NCBI RefSeq assembly: GCF_014489415.1
Contig: NZ_CP060822.1
Coordinates: forward strand, 2,465,501 to 2,529,500
Direction of reading: 5' to 3'
From: Cylindrospermopsis curvispora GIHE-G1
Lineage (GTDB): Bacteria; Cyanobacteriota; Cyanobacteriia; Cyanobacteriales; Nostocaceae
Length of the DNA stretch: 64,000 nucleotides
Shown one piece after another: positions 18,323 to 27,246 of the stretch. Each line of letters opens with the position of its first letter. Within the stretch, counting starts at the first letter, position 1. The translations under genes were made by a program, and so were the position numbers. The notes under the pieces were generated by a model. The model ran no database searches and had not been told where the DNA came from. It saw nothing but the letters and a program-made list of their open reading frames with translations.

Positions 18323-19063
18323 CTAAAGAATTTGTGATAAAAACTTTCGCGTTCTTTCCTCTTTGGGTGCAGTAAAAAACAAATCCGGAGTTGTGTCTTC
18401 CACCAAATAACCTTCATCCATAAAAATCACCCTGTCAGCAACTTCCCTGGCAAAACCAACTTCATGGGTCACCACTACCATGGTCATTCCCTCCCGGGCA
18501 AGATTCCGCATCACATCTAAAACCTCCCGCACCATTTCTGGATCCAGGGCGGATGTCGGTTCATCAAATAACATAATTTTCGGTTGCATGGCTAACGCAC
18601 GCGCTATGGCTACCCGTTGTTGTTGTCCCCCAGATAATTGTCCTGGATATTTATTAGCTTGAGCTAAAATTCCTACTCTTTCTAACAGCTGCATTGCCAA
18701 TTCTTCTGCTTTAACTTTTGGCAATTTACGCACCCAAATGGGTGCTAGTGTGATGTTTTGTAAGACGGTTAAATGGGGAAATAAGTTAAACTGTTGAAAT
18801 ACCATTCCTGTTTCTGAGCGGATGGCCTCAATATTTTTTAAATCCCTACTCAAGGTAATACCATCAATAATTATTCTCCCCTGTTGATATGCTTCTAGTG
18901 CGTTAAATGTACGTATGAAGGTTGACTTTCCTGACCCTGATGGGCCCATTAAGACTACTACCTGTCCTCGATCTACTCTTAAACTCACCCCTTTAAGGAC
19001 ATGGAATTTACCATACCATTTATGTACGTCTTCCGCAATAATAACTGCCTTTGGTGTTTTCAT
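18323..19063 (-). CDS. bgtA: Amino-acid ABC transporter ATPase BgtA
   Basis: An ABC ATPase of the polar amino-acid (GlnQ/HisP) family, 246 residues. Walker A is GPSGSGKS at 40-47, the signature is LSGGQQQR, Walker B is [14 protein letters not shown], and the H-loop is [10 protein letters not shown]. In Anabaena PCC 7120 BgtA energises both the basic amino-acid system and the N-II system NatFGH, and the gene directly follows natH. Here natH, natG and natF are on the same strand, but a 3.4-kb gene of opposite orientation lies between. The pairing with NatGH is inferred from that synteny. The gene must have its own promoter in 19064-19338. Confidence 0.88.
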   Translation of the reverse strand: MKTPKAVIIAEDVHKWYGKFHVLKGVSLRVDRGQVVVLMGPSGSGKSTFIRTFNALEAYQQGRIIIDGITLSRDLKNIEAIRSETGMVFQQFNLFPHLTVLQNITLAPIWVRKLPKVKAEELAMQLLERVGILAQANKYPGQLSGGQQQRVAIARALAMQPKIMLFDEPTSALDPEMVREVLDVMRNLAREGMTMVVVTHEVGFAREVADRVIFMDEGYLVEDTTPDLFFTAPKEERTRKFLSQIL

Positions 19064-19203
19064 GCCTGATATTTTACATTAATCTCACCTAATTATAGCT
19101 GATTTATGGTTAAACAATTAGTATTATTTCCCAACAACTCTAATAGACTTTTATCTATGATATATATCATCTTTATGTTATGGTTATAGGAGAGTTGCTA
19201 TTT

Positions 19204-19233
19204 TTTAACCTTTAGTTCATTTACTCTTAATCT
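19204..19233 (+). promoter_or_regulatory. Probable Pho box
   Basis: Three 8-base units spaced by 3 bases: TTTAACCT, GTTCATTT and CTTAATCT. The outer two match the cyanobacterial Pho-box unit CTTAACCT at 7 of 8 positions each and the middle one at 4 of 8. The 11-base period and the position about 105 bases before the phosphatase ATG fit an SphR/PhoB-activated promoter. Confidence 0.6.
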
Positions 19234-19338
19234 AAAAATAAACGCGATTTAACAATAATTCATCAAGGTAGATATGGGTTAAAAATTTATTCGGTTAAAT
19301 CTTTTAGACTCTATTTGATTAGGAGTTGATCTAAAAAT

Positions 19339-22300
19339 ATGGCTGGAAACCACGTTATTTTCATTCACCCGGATGGAACTAGTCCTTCTCACTTCGCTTT
19401 TGCTCGCTTTGTAGACAAAGGTCCTGATGGAAGATTAAACTGGGACAACCTAGAAAAGACCGGAGTATATCTTGGTCACATGGAAGATCAACTGGGTGGA
19501 ACCTCCAATTCAGGAGCAGTCACCCATGCAACAGGAGCCAAGGCCTATGCAGAGTCCTTTGGTTTTGAAGCGGGAAACACTCCGATTGTTTCTCTGGATG
19601 GTAGTAATAAAACCATTGTAGAAGCAGCTCGGGATGCTGGTAAGGTAACTGCTCTAGTTCAATCTGGTGCCATTTATGAACCGGGAACTGCGGCCTTTGT
19701 CGCCAAAACAAAGGAAATTGTTAATCCTGATGGTTCCCGCATAGTACCCCGGGCTCAAGCTGCAGAAATCGCTAAACAGGTAATTGACTCCGGTGTGGAT
19801 TTCATTATGGGTGGTGGGGAATTAAACCTATTACCCGTGGGAACCAATGGATTTCATGGTACTGCGGCACAGCTTGATGCTGTAAGTACAAATTCTTTAC
19901 AGCGCCCCACGGAAAACCTGATAGAGAAAGCTAAAACTCTGGGCTATACGGTTGTTTACAACAAAGACCAACTTAACGCTTTACTTACTCAACCCACACC
20001 CCCGACTAAGGTATTAGGTGTTTTCGCAATCGTTCACACTTTCAATGACCGACCTGAAGAAGTATTAGCAGGACAGAACCTCCCCTTATATTCACCAACA
20101 GCTCCTACCATTGGGGAGATGTTGGATGTAACCCAAAAGTTGATGGAACGTCATCCCAACTTCAGTAAGGGATCCATTACCATTCTGGAAGAGGAAGGAA
20201 CAGACAACTTTGGTAATAATAACAATGCTTCTGGAACCCTGGAAGCTCTGCGTCGTACTGATGCGGCTATTGGGGTGGCTATGGACTTTGTTAAAAAGTA
20301 TGAAAATACGCTGATTATTACCGCTGCAGATAGTGATGCCGGTGGTCTGCAAATCCGTGATCCTCTGGGAACTGGTAATGTGGGTACTATTAACAATAAC
20401 CCCACCACTGTATCACGAAATGTGCCAACGGATGGTCAAACAGGAGTAGCTAGTCCTCCATTTGTGTCCGCTCCTGATGCTGATGGTGATCGTTTTAACT
20501 TTGGTGTGGCCTGGGCGGGTCTTCCTGACTTTAGTGGTTCCATTATCTCCAAAGCCCATGGTCTAAATGCAGATAGGTTACCGCCCACTTTAGATAACAC
20601 CAAAATCTATGAGTTGATGTACGAGACCTTGTTTGAAAAAGAACTGACGGCTCGTAATCCTGCTGATAATAACTTGGCCGCTCCTGCTGCTACAAAACCA
20701 ACGGGGAATGTGATATTTATTCATCCGGATGGTACTAGCCCTTCTCACTTCATGGCCCTGCGAAACGTTGATTTGGGACCAGATGGCAGACTCAACTGGG
20801 ATAAAATGTCCCACGCTGGAGTTTACCTCGGTCACATGGAAAACCAACTCACGGGAACCTCTAATGCAGGAGCTGTTACCCATGCTAATGGTGTCAAGGT
20901 GTTTAATGAGTCCTTTGGACTAAATGAAGATAATTCCATTGTTACCCCGGCTTCTGGTAAAGTTGGCTACACCATCCTAGAAGAGGCGATCGCCTCTGGT
21001 AAAGCAACAGCCCTCATTCAGTCTGGTCACATTGGTGAGCCTGGAACTGCGGCTTTTGCAGCTGCTACAACCAACCGAGATGGGAACAATATTCGCGCTC
21101 GGGATAAAACAGCGGAAATTGCGGAGCAGGTGATTCGCTCTGGTACTCAAATAATCATGGCTGGGGGCGAGGTTTATTTATTACCCAAGGGTACTACTGG
21201 TTTCCATGTTACTGCTGCCATTGATGCGGAATACACTGATGCAGCTGATCGTCCAGCAATTAACCTAATCGACCTAGCTAAATCCCTCGGCTACACCGTG
21301 GTTTACACGGAGGAGGAAATGAATGCAGCAGTTGCTAATGCTACTGCTAACACCAAGCTCCTAGGGGTTTTTGCCGCCAACCACACCTTTGATGATCGTC
21401 GGGAAGAGTCTCTAGGACTGAACACCAACAGTCCTTTACCTCTGTATGTGAGTACAGCTCCCACAGTGGCGGAAATGTTAACAGCATCATTAAAAATTCT
21501 TCGTCAAGACCCCCAGGGATTCTTTGTGGTCATAGAAGAGGAAGGAACTGATAACTTTGCCAATAATAACAACGCGGTAGGAACCATAGAAGCTCTACGC
21601 CGAACTGATGCGGCTATAGGCGTAGCTATGAACTATGTTAAACAAGACCCTAATACTCTGGTAATAACAGCAGCAGACAGTGATGCTGGTGGGATGCAGG
21701 TGTTTCAATTTGCTCCTTACAACCGTCCCAGTGGTAACTTTGATGCTAATAAACCGAATTTAGCTAATAGCCAACCTGAAGTACCATTCATTGGAGTTAA
21801 CCCGACAACTACCAACAATAACCGGGCATTTTTGGATGGTCCCAAAGGTAGTACTGGTACTGCTGCGGAACCCTGGATTCCCTTTGCTGCTAAGAATAGT
21901 ATTGATGGACCCATGGGTAATTTTGGGATTGCTTGGGTGGGAACTCCTGATTTTCCTGGTAGTATTGTTTCCAAGGCCTACGGAATGAATGCTGATAAGC
22001 TACCCGGTACTGTAGATAATACTCAAATTTATGATCTAATGTATCAAACTCTGTTCGGTGTAACACCAGAATTTGCTGCTACCCAACAGGAAGTAAAATT
22101 AGTTTCTGGTACTTCAGGTAATGATGAATTGGTTGCGGGTGCTAACTCCAGTCCTAGGTCCTTTGACGGTATTAATGACCTGGTATTTACTGGTGCGGGC
22201 GCTGATACGGTGGATGCTTCTACCGCAGCTTCTGCTATTGCCGGAAATAATAGCGTCTTTACCGGTAGTGGTGGAGATGAAATATATCTCAACAATAGCG

Positions 22301-22722
22301 ATCGCATTTTTGGCGGTAGTGGTAATGATATATTTTATGCCACAGATGCCAGTGGCTACCGTATATCCGGTGGTACTGGGAATGACACATTCCACCTAGG
22401 TGCTAATGGTCGTGGTTTAGGTGGTGATGGTGATGACCGGTTCTTTGTGGGTGAAGGTGGAGGTAATGTAATCTCCGGTGGTGCTGGTGTAGATCAGTTT
22501 TGGATTCTCACAGATGACCCCACTCTGTTGAAAACTCCCAATACAATTGTTGACTACACAATTGGTACTGACGTAATTGGCATTAGTAACCAGTTTGCCG
22601 ACTCTGTAAGCGACTTGACCTTTAGTGGTAGTAATATCAGCATCAACGGTGTGTTAGTTGCTACTTTAAATGGTGTAAATGCTGCAAGTGCAACTTTCGT
22701 TTTTGCTAGTCCTAACATTTAA
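19339..22722 (+). CDS. Secreted tandem-domain alkaline phosphatase with RTX repeats
   Basis: A 1127-residue protein with two homologous alkaline-phosphatase domains (about 5-440 and 455-900) and a C-terminal calcium-binding RTX region (about 915-1127). Each phosphatase domain begins VIFIHPDGTSPSHF, has GTSN[SA]GAVTHA.G.K with the probable nucleophile at S56 and S508 (aligned to E. coli PhoA by the TGVK spacing), and carries EEEGTDNF.NNNNA and ITAADSDAGG metal-site motifs. The RTX part has FGGSGNDIF, SGGTGNDTF, LGGDGDDRF and SGGAGVDQF. There is no N-terminal signal peptide, so type I secretion through the C-terminus is likely. Role: phosphate scavenging outside the cell, in keeping with the Pho box. 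It interrupts the nat cluster. Confidence 0.88.
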   Translation: MAGNHVIFIHPDGTSPSHFAFARFVDKGPDGRLNWDNLEKTGVYLGHMEDQLGGTSNSGAVTHATGAKAYAESFGFEAGNTPIVSLDGSNKTIVEAARDAGKVTALVQSGAIYEPGTAAFVAKTKEIVNPDGSRIVPRAQAAEIAKQVIDSGVDFIMGGGELNLLPVGTNGFHGTAAQLDAVSTNSLQRPTENLIEKAKTLGYTVVYNKDQLNALLTQPTPPTKVLGVFAIVHTFNDRPEEVLAGQNLPLYSPTAPTIGEMLDVTQKLMERHPNFSKGSITILEEEGTDNFGNNNNASGTLEALRRTDAAIGVAMDFVKKYENTLIITAADSDAGGLQIRDPLGTGNVGTINNNPTTVSRNVPTDGQTGVASPPFVSAPDADGDRFNFGVAWAGLPDFSGSIISKAHGLNADRLPPTLDNTKIYELMYETLFEKELTARNPADNNLAAPAATKPTGNVIFIHPDGTSPSHFMALRNVDLGPDGRLNWDKMSHAGVYLGHMENQLTGTSNAGAVTHANGVKVFNESFGLNEDNSIVTPASGKVGYTILEEAIASGKATALIQSGHIGEPGTAAFAAATTNRDGNNIRARDKTAEIAEQVIRSGTQIIMAGGEVYLLPKGTTGFHVTAAIDAEYTDAADRPAINLIDLAKSLGYTVVYTEEEMNAAVANATANTKLLGVFAANHTFDDRREESLGLNTNSPLPLYVSTAPTVAEMLTASLKILRQDPQGFFVVIEEEGTDNFANNNNAVGTIEALRRTDAAIGVAMNYVKQDPNTLVITAADSDAGGMQVFQFAPYNRPSGNFDANKPNLANSQPEVPFIGVNPTTTNNNRAFLDGPKGSTGTAAEPWIPFAAKNSIDGPMGNFGIAWVGTPDFPGSIVSKAYGMNADKLPGTVDNTQIYDLMYQTLFGVTPEFAATQQEVKLVSGTSGNDELVAGANSSPRSFDGINDLVFTGAGADTVDASTAASAIAGNNSVFTGSGGDEIYLNNSDRIFGGSGNDIFYATDASGYRISGGTGNDTFHLGANGRGLGGDGDDRFFVGEGGGNVISGGAGVDQFWILTDDPTLLKTPNTIVDYTIGTDVIGISNQFADSVSDLTFSGSNISINGVLVATLNGVNAASATFVFASPNI

Positions 22723-22755
22723 TTACGAATTAAGTTAGAGCAATCTTGGTTGTGC

Positions 22756-22788
22756 GTTCCCTGGGTCTTTTACGAAGATCCAGGGAAC
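22756..22788. terminator. Bidirectional intrinsic-type hairpin
   Basis: A 14-base stem (GTTCCCTGGGTCTT paired with AAGATCCAGGGAAC, one G-T pair) closes a TTACG loop. It lies between the convergent ends of the phosphatase gene (22722) and natH (22796), so it can serve both. Confidence 0.75.
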
Positions 22789-22795
22789 TTCCATT

Positions 22796-23818
22796 CTAGG
22801 TTTCTAACCTACGTGCAGCTAGGGACATGGAATAACAAAATAGCCAATACACTGCGCCAATAAATATATAAACCTCCATGTATGTACCCAGAAATTGTGG
22901 TTGTGCTAAAATAGAGCGGGCAATTCCGGTTAATTCCACTAAACCCACTAGGGACAGTAATGAGGTATCCTTGAATAAACCAATAAACTGTCCTACAATT
23001 GTAGGGATTACCACTCGTAAAGCTTGAGGTAATATAACCAGTATCAGGAGTAAAAAGGTATTTAAACCCAATGCTCTTGCTGCTTCAAATTGTCCTCTGG
23101 GTATGGATTGCAGTCCCCCGCGCACATTTTCAGCCATATAAGCAGCACTAAATAAAACTAGCCCCGCAACACCCCTGACTAATCTATCTAAACGCCAGTC
23201 GGCGGGTAGAAATAGAGGTAACATCACCTGGGCAATAAACAAAATTCCTATGAGCGGTAAACCTCTAACTAGCTCAATGTAGAGAATAGAAAACCAGCGA
23301 ATTACAGGCAATTCACTGTTTCTTCCCAATGCTAATAGTACACCCAGAGGAAAGGAAAGTGCTATACTAACGAATGCCATTAACAAGGTTAATAAAAGTC
23401 CATTCCAGAGATTTGTAGGAACAGATTGTAACCCAAAACCGCCACCAAGTAACCAAATAGTAATGATAAAAGTTAATAACCATATAGGTGCTAACAGAGG
23501 TCTAATTAACTGATAAGCTTTTTGAAGTAATTGGTTTTTAGGCAAATGGTATTTTTGCATCAACCCATGCCAAGTTATCAACCCTATAATAGAATTGATT
23601 GCCAAAGCTAGCCAGATTCGCCAATATAAAGCCCGGGGGAATCTCCCAACCAGAAATAAATGGATATTTGCCTTGACAACTTGCCATTTGGCTTGATTAA
23701 ATATCCAAAATAATATGCCTTTACCTAGGAAAAATAAAGCAATTACACAAACTATAGTTAATACCCCATTGTACCAGTTATTAAATAGATTTTTTCTAAG
23801 CCAAATTAGCTGATCCAT
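22796..23818 (-). CDS. natH: Amino-acid ABC transporter permease NatH
   Basis: An inner-membrane permease of the HisM/GlnP family, 340 residues, with about eight hydrophobic segments and the coupling EAA-type loop RGGLQSIPRGQFEAARALGL contacting the ATPase. It corresponds in order, size and neighbours to NatH of the N-II neutral and acidic amino-acid uptake system of Anabaena. The N-terminus has additional membrane segments (VLTIVCVIALFFLGKGILFW) typical for this branch. It lies 38 bases downstream of natG in the same operon. The gene symbol rests on synteny with natF and natG. Confidence 0.85.
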   Translation of the reverse strand: MDQLIWLRKNLFNNWYNGVLTIVCVIALFFLGKGILFWIFNQAKWQVVKANIHLFLVGRFPRALYWRIWLALAINSIIGLITWHGLMQKYHLPKNQLLQKAYQLIRPLLAPIWLLTFIITIWLLGGGFGLQSVPTNLWNGLLLTLLMAFVSIALSFPLGVLLALGRNSELPVIRWFSILYIELVRGLPLIGILFIAQVMLPLFLPADWRLDRLVRGVAGLVLFSAAYMAENVRGGLQSIPRGQFEAARALGLNTFLLLILVILPQALRVVIPTIVGQFIGLFKDTSLLSLVGLVELTGIARSILAQPQFLGTYMEVYIFIGAVYWLFCYSMSLAARRLET

Positions 23819-23856
23819 AATTTAGTTATCCATAACTAGTTTGAGCAAAGTGATTA

Positions 23857-24798
23857 TTATCTTTCTTTAATTTGAACAGTGCGATTGACTATATTCATTA
23901 ATATAGAAATAGTTAAGCTTAAAGTTAAATAGGTGATCATCAATAAAATCATGACTTCCACAGCTTTTCCTGTTTGGTTAAAGGTGGTAGAAGCGACAAA
24001 ATAAATATCTGGATAACCAATAGCGATGGCTAAACTAGAATTTTTCATCAAATTCAAATATTGACTGGTAAGTGGGGGAACAATCAGCTTTAAAGCCTGG
24101 GGAAAGATTATCAACCTCATTAACAAACCAGGTCTTAACCCTAGAGATAATCCCGCTTCCCGCTGTCCCTGGGAGACTGACTTTATACCCGCTCTGACAA
24201 TTTCTGCAATAAAAGCACCGGTGTAAAATGTCAGACCTAATAACAGGGTACAAAATTCTGGAGTTAGGTTAACTCCCTCATAGGTGAGGGCGGGTAAATC
24301 TATGCCATTTCGACTCAGGTAACCTAAACCAAAAAGAGAAATTTTATTTTCTGGTTTTGGTAGAGATAGAAAAACTCCAAAATACCAAAATAACAACTGC
24401 AATAATAAAGGGGTGTTTCTAAAAATCTCCACGTAAACTAAACTGATATTTCTTACTAACCAATTATCAGATAAACGCCCTATACCAGCAGTTATTCCCA
24501 CAACCGTAGCGAACAAAATTCCTAAAGTTGCTACTCGCAAGGAATTAACTAGTCCCACAGCTAAAGCTCGCCCATAGGAGTCTGTGGGATGATACTTAAC
24601 TAGGGTTTCGCCAATGTCAAAAGATGCTTGTTGCCCAAGAAAATCCCACCCCAAACTAATACCCAACTGTCGTAAATTATGGCTGGCATTGTTCCACAGG
24701 ATATTCACTACACCAAAAGCTAGAATTATGGCTAAAACCTGTATGGCAACTTGCCAAAAACGATAATTACGCCATATTGGTGGTTGGGAATTAGTCAT
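23857..24798 (-). CDS. natG: Amino-acid ABC transporter permease NatG
   Basis: The second permease of the N-II amino-acid transporter, 313 residues. It has an N-terminal anchor (FWQVAIQVLAIILAFGVVNI), a permease core with VYVEIFRNTPLLLQLLFWYF, and the ATPase-contact loop AGIKSVSQGQREAGLSLGL. It pairs with NatH to form the membrane channel. It is 32 bases downstream of the binding-protein gene natF and 38 bases upstream of natH, all on the minus strand, so an operon is almost certain. Confidence 0.87.
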   Translation of the reverse strand: MTNSQPPIWRNYRFWQVAIQVLAIILAFGVVNILWNNASHNLRQLGISLGWDFLGQQASFDIGETLVKYHPTDSYGRALAVGLVNSLRVATLGILFATVVGITAGIGRLSDNWLVRNISLVYVEIFRNTPLLLQLLFWYFGVFLSLPKPENKISLFGLGYLSRNGIDLPALTYEGVNLTPEFCTLLLGLTFYTGAFIAEIVRAGIKSVSQGQREAGLSLGLRPGLLMRLIIFPQALKLIVPPLTSQYLNLMKNSSLAIAIGYPDIYFVASTTFNQTGKAVEVMILLMITYLTLSLTISILMNIVNRTVQIKER

Positions 24799-24830
24799 TG
24801 GTTATCTTCTCCAATATCACTGGTTGGGAA

Positions 24831-25886
24831 CTAACGAAATGGTGGAGAATAGAGTAAGCCACCTTTGCTATAAAGTTCATTTTGTCCACGAGGGAGATTC
24901 AGTTTGGTTTTAGACCCTAAATTGCGATCGTAAATTTCCCCGTAGTTACCAACATGCTTAATTATTCGAGCGGCAAAATCATTGGTTAAACCTATACCTT
25001 GACCTAGGTTACCTTCTGTGCCTAAAAAACGTTTAATTTCCGGATCCTTACTATTAGCAAATTGGGATATATTTTGAGAGTTAATGCCTAACTCTTCAGC
25101 CTTGATTAGAGCGTAAACACTCCATTTAACAATGTTATGCCATTGGGGGTCTCCCTGAGCAACTGCAGGAGCTAAAGGTTCTGAAGAAAGTAATTCATTC
25201 AGAATAATATTATCCTCAGGTTTGGGTAAGGTAGTACGTCGGGAAATTAAGGCTGAACGATCAGCTGTTATGGCATCACAACGACCTTCCGAATAGGTGG
25301 CAAAGGTAACGTTAATTTCTTCAAAAACTACGGGTTTATAACTAATACCCCGCTTCCGCATTTGGTCAGCTAAATTTTGTTCCGTGGTTGTACCTGTTTG
25401 GGTGCAGATGGCCTTATTTTTTAAATCAGCTAAGGAATTAATCCCACTATTTTTACGGACCATAATCCCCTGACCATCGTATAGTACCACAGGTGAGAAG
25501 TATATACCAATAGAGGTGTCACGACTAAAAGTCCATGTGGTGTTGCGACTGAGTAAGTCTATTTCACCAGTTTGTAAAGCAGTAAATCTTTCTTTGGCAC
25601 TAAGATTACGAAACTCTACTTTGTCCGGATTGTCAAATAGGGCAGCTGCAACAGCGCGACAAACATCTACGTCAATACCAGCGTATTTACCATCAGTTTG
25701 CACAAAGCTGAATCCAGGTAGCTCACCACTAACACCACAAACTAAACGGAGATTGGTTTTAACTTTACCAGTGGTATTGCGTGGTTGTACTGTTTCTGTA
25801 GGCGTGCTGCTACTAGGACTGCTATTGCAACCTAAAAGGGCAAAAATAAGAGGAGCAACTACTAAAAACAAAGATGATTTTGCCAT
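24831..25886 (-). CDS. natF: Amino-acid ABC transporter binding lipoprotein NatF
   Basis: A solute-binding protein of 351 residues for the N-II transporter. It has a lipoprotein signal (SLFLVVAPLIFALLGC, lipid attached at the cysteine near residue 19), a low-complexity serine/threonine linker, then an SBP_bac_3-type domain starting RLVCGVSGELPGFSF with DVDVCRAVAAALF and the ligand-contact segment NLSAKERFTALQTGEIDLLSRNTTW cut across two beta strands. It would bind neutral or acidic amino acids on the periplasmic side. As first gene of natF-natG-natH it shares a 381-base divergent region with the DUF3318 gene. No clear NtcA box was found there. Confidence 0.87.
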   Translation of the reverse strand: MAKSSLFLVVAPLIFALLGCNSSPSSSTPTETVQPRNTTGKVKTNLRLVCGVSGELPGFSFVQTDGKYAGIDVDVCRAVAAALFDNPDKVEFRNLSAKERFTALQTGEIDLLSRNTTWTFSRDTSIGIYFSPVVLYDGQGIMVRKNSGINSLADLKNKAICTQTGTTTEQNLADQMRKRGISYKPVVFEEINVTFATYSEGRCDAITADRSALISRRTTLPKPEDNIILNELLSSEPLAPAVAQGDPQWHNIVKWSVYALIKAEELGINSQNISQFANSKDPEIKRFLGTEGNLGQGIGLTNDFAARIIKHVGNYGEIYDRNLGSKTKLNLPRGQNELYSKGGLLYSPPFR

Positions 25887-26267
25887 AAATAATTATGCTA
25901 CAGTTAGGAGTATCAGGATAAACTCGGAGCAAATTATAGTAAATTTTCCTAAGTCCTGTCAATAGTTTCAACGATATAATCTTAGCTTTACCAGAATAAA
26001 TCCTATGGTGTTAAACAGCAGTTGTAGCCATTCTCACATTTTTTAAATTAATGGTTGATGCTCAAACTAGATCCAATTATGTAAGTTTTGAAACTAAACC
26101 CAAAATAGTAGGATTCGACCACTTCACTTTCTATTAAAAATATCCATAGCAAGTTAAGATAGTTGTGGTAGAGTTTCCAAATTCTCTCCCCGGTCATGAT
26201 ACCACCATGACTATCCACATAGTCGTTTTTTAGTAAATATTAACAAACTGATATCGCTTGAATTTTT
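25887..26267. other. Divergent intergenic region natF / DUF3318 gene
   Basis: A 381-base region holding promoters for two divergent genes. I looked for GTA-N8-TAC (NtcA) and Pho-type repeats and found no convincing match. There is no ORF, tRNA or strong hairpin; the DNA is AT-rich throughout. Confidence 0.5.
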
Positions 26268-26921
26268 ATGACATCATACACAACTTCCTCTGCTAAGGCA
26301 GAAATGAGCGAACTTAGACGATTAAAGAGTCTACTTCCACCAGAATTACAAAGTTGGGTAATTGTGGAAGGAACAACAGAGGTCACTCCTCCTTTGATTC
26401 GTTCTGAAGAAATTGGTAAAGACCAAGTGGAGATTCAAATTGATTTAATTAAGTGGGATGCCTTAGCTATGGACCAGCGTAACCTCCTGTTTTGGCATGA
26501 GGTGGGACGTATTCAAAATGATACTATTCCTAAAGATGGTTGGGAAATGGCTGCGTTGGCTATTGGTTTAGGTGGTGCTGTAGGTGAATTGTGGGTGCAG
26601 GATGGATTATTATTAGTTTTAGCTTTAGCTCTTTGTGGAGTTTCTGGCTGGCGACTATATCAAAAAAATAATGGCGCAAAGCAAATAAAAGAGTTAATTG
26701 ATGCTGATGAAAAAGCAATTACTTTAGCTACGCGATTTGGTTATACTTTACCCAATGCCTATAAAAGTTTAGGTAGTGCTCTTAAAACCTTAATTGATAC
26801 TACCCCGAGTAAGCGTCAGCGTTCCCGTTACGAAGCTAGGCTTTCTGCTCTCAAACGTAGTGCTAATAAAGCTAAATCTAGATCTAGCAATTCTAACAAT
26901 GTAGTAGATGAAAACTACTAA
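26268..26921 (+). CDS. DUF3318 domain protein
   Basis: A 217-residue cyanobacterial protein of the DUF3318 family, of unknown function. The N-terminal part is soluble (SELRRLKSLLPPELQSWVIV, then IDLIKWDALAMDQRNLLFWH), a hydrophobic hairpin follows at about residues 100-130 (MAALAIGLGGAVGELW, GLLLVLALALCGVSGW), and the C-terminus is basic and helical (KRQRSRYEARLSALKRSANK). The HEVGRIQ segment in the middle resembles an HExxR-type metal site, but nothing more supports catalysis. It is conserved in cyanobacteria as a likely membrane protein. Monocistronic. Confidence 0.78.
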   Translation: MTSYTTSSAKAEMSELRRLKSLLPPELQSWVIVEGTTEVTPPLIRSEEIGKDQVEIQIDLIKWDALAMDQRNLLFWHEVGRIQNDTIPKDGWEMAALAIGLGGAVGELWVQDGLLLVLALALCGVSGWRLYQKNNGAKQIKELIDADEKAITLATRFGYTLPNAYKSLGSALKTLIDTTPSKRQRSRYEARLSALKRSANKAKSRSSNSNNVVDENY

Positions 26922-27246
26922 TTCAAATATAAAGTTTTGTGTTGTTCTAGTGGAAAAAATGAAAGTTTATTGACATTTCCAAAAAAGGTAAGCATGATAC
27001 TTTTCGTCAAGATAGGGAAATTTATCATAGGATCAAACAGTCTAAACTGTTTTCTACTCGCAAAGTAGCCACTAGCATCTATCCTTGGAAAGACAATTAT
27101 CAGTTGAAACTAGTTGAGAACCTCTACCCCTTGGGTAGGGGATAAAAACAGGGGGAAAGATTTACCCTGTAGATGTTTATTTTCTTTCTAGCCAAAACTA
27201 AACATTGTGGTTGGGTGAGCGTGGCGGAATCTTAGCTTAATCTTAG
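26922..27246. other. Intergenic region before the STAS/sugar-transferase gene
   Basis: A 325-base region with two short hairpins: CTACCCCTTGGGTAG near 27125 and CAGGGGGAAAGATTTACCCTG near 27150. They may terminate upstream transcription or lie in a long leader of the next gene. No ORF or known riboswitch fits. Confidence 0.4.

Noticed and set aside
20851-20880. Second phosphatase domain seemed to lack the serine of the first (NAG instead of NSG).
   Set aside because: When aligned to E. coli PhoA by the spacing to TG.K, the nucleophile position is the preceding serine (S56, S508), which both domains keep.
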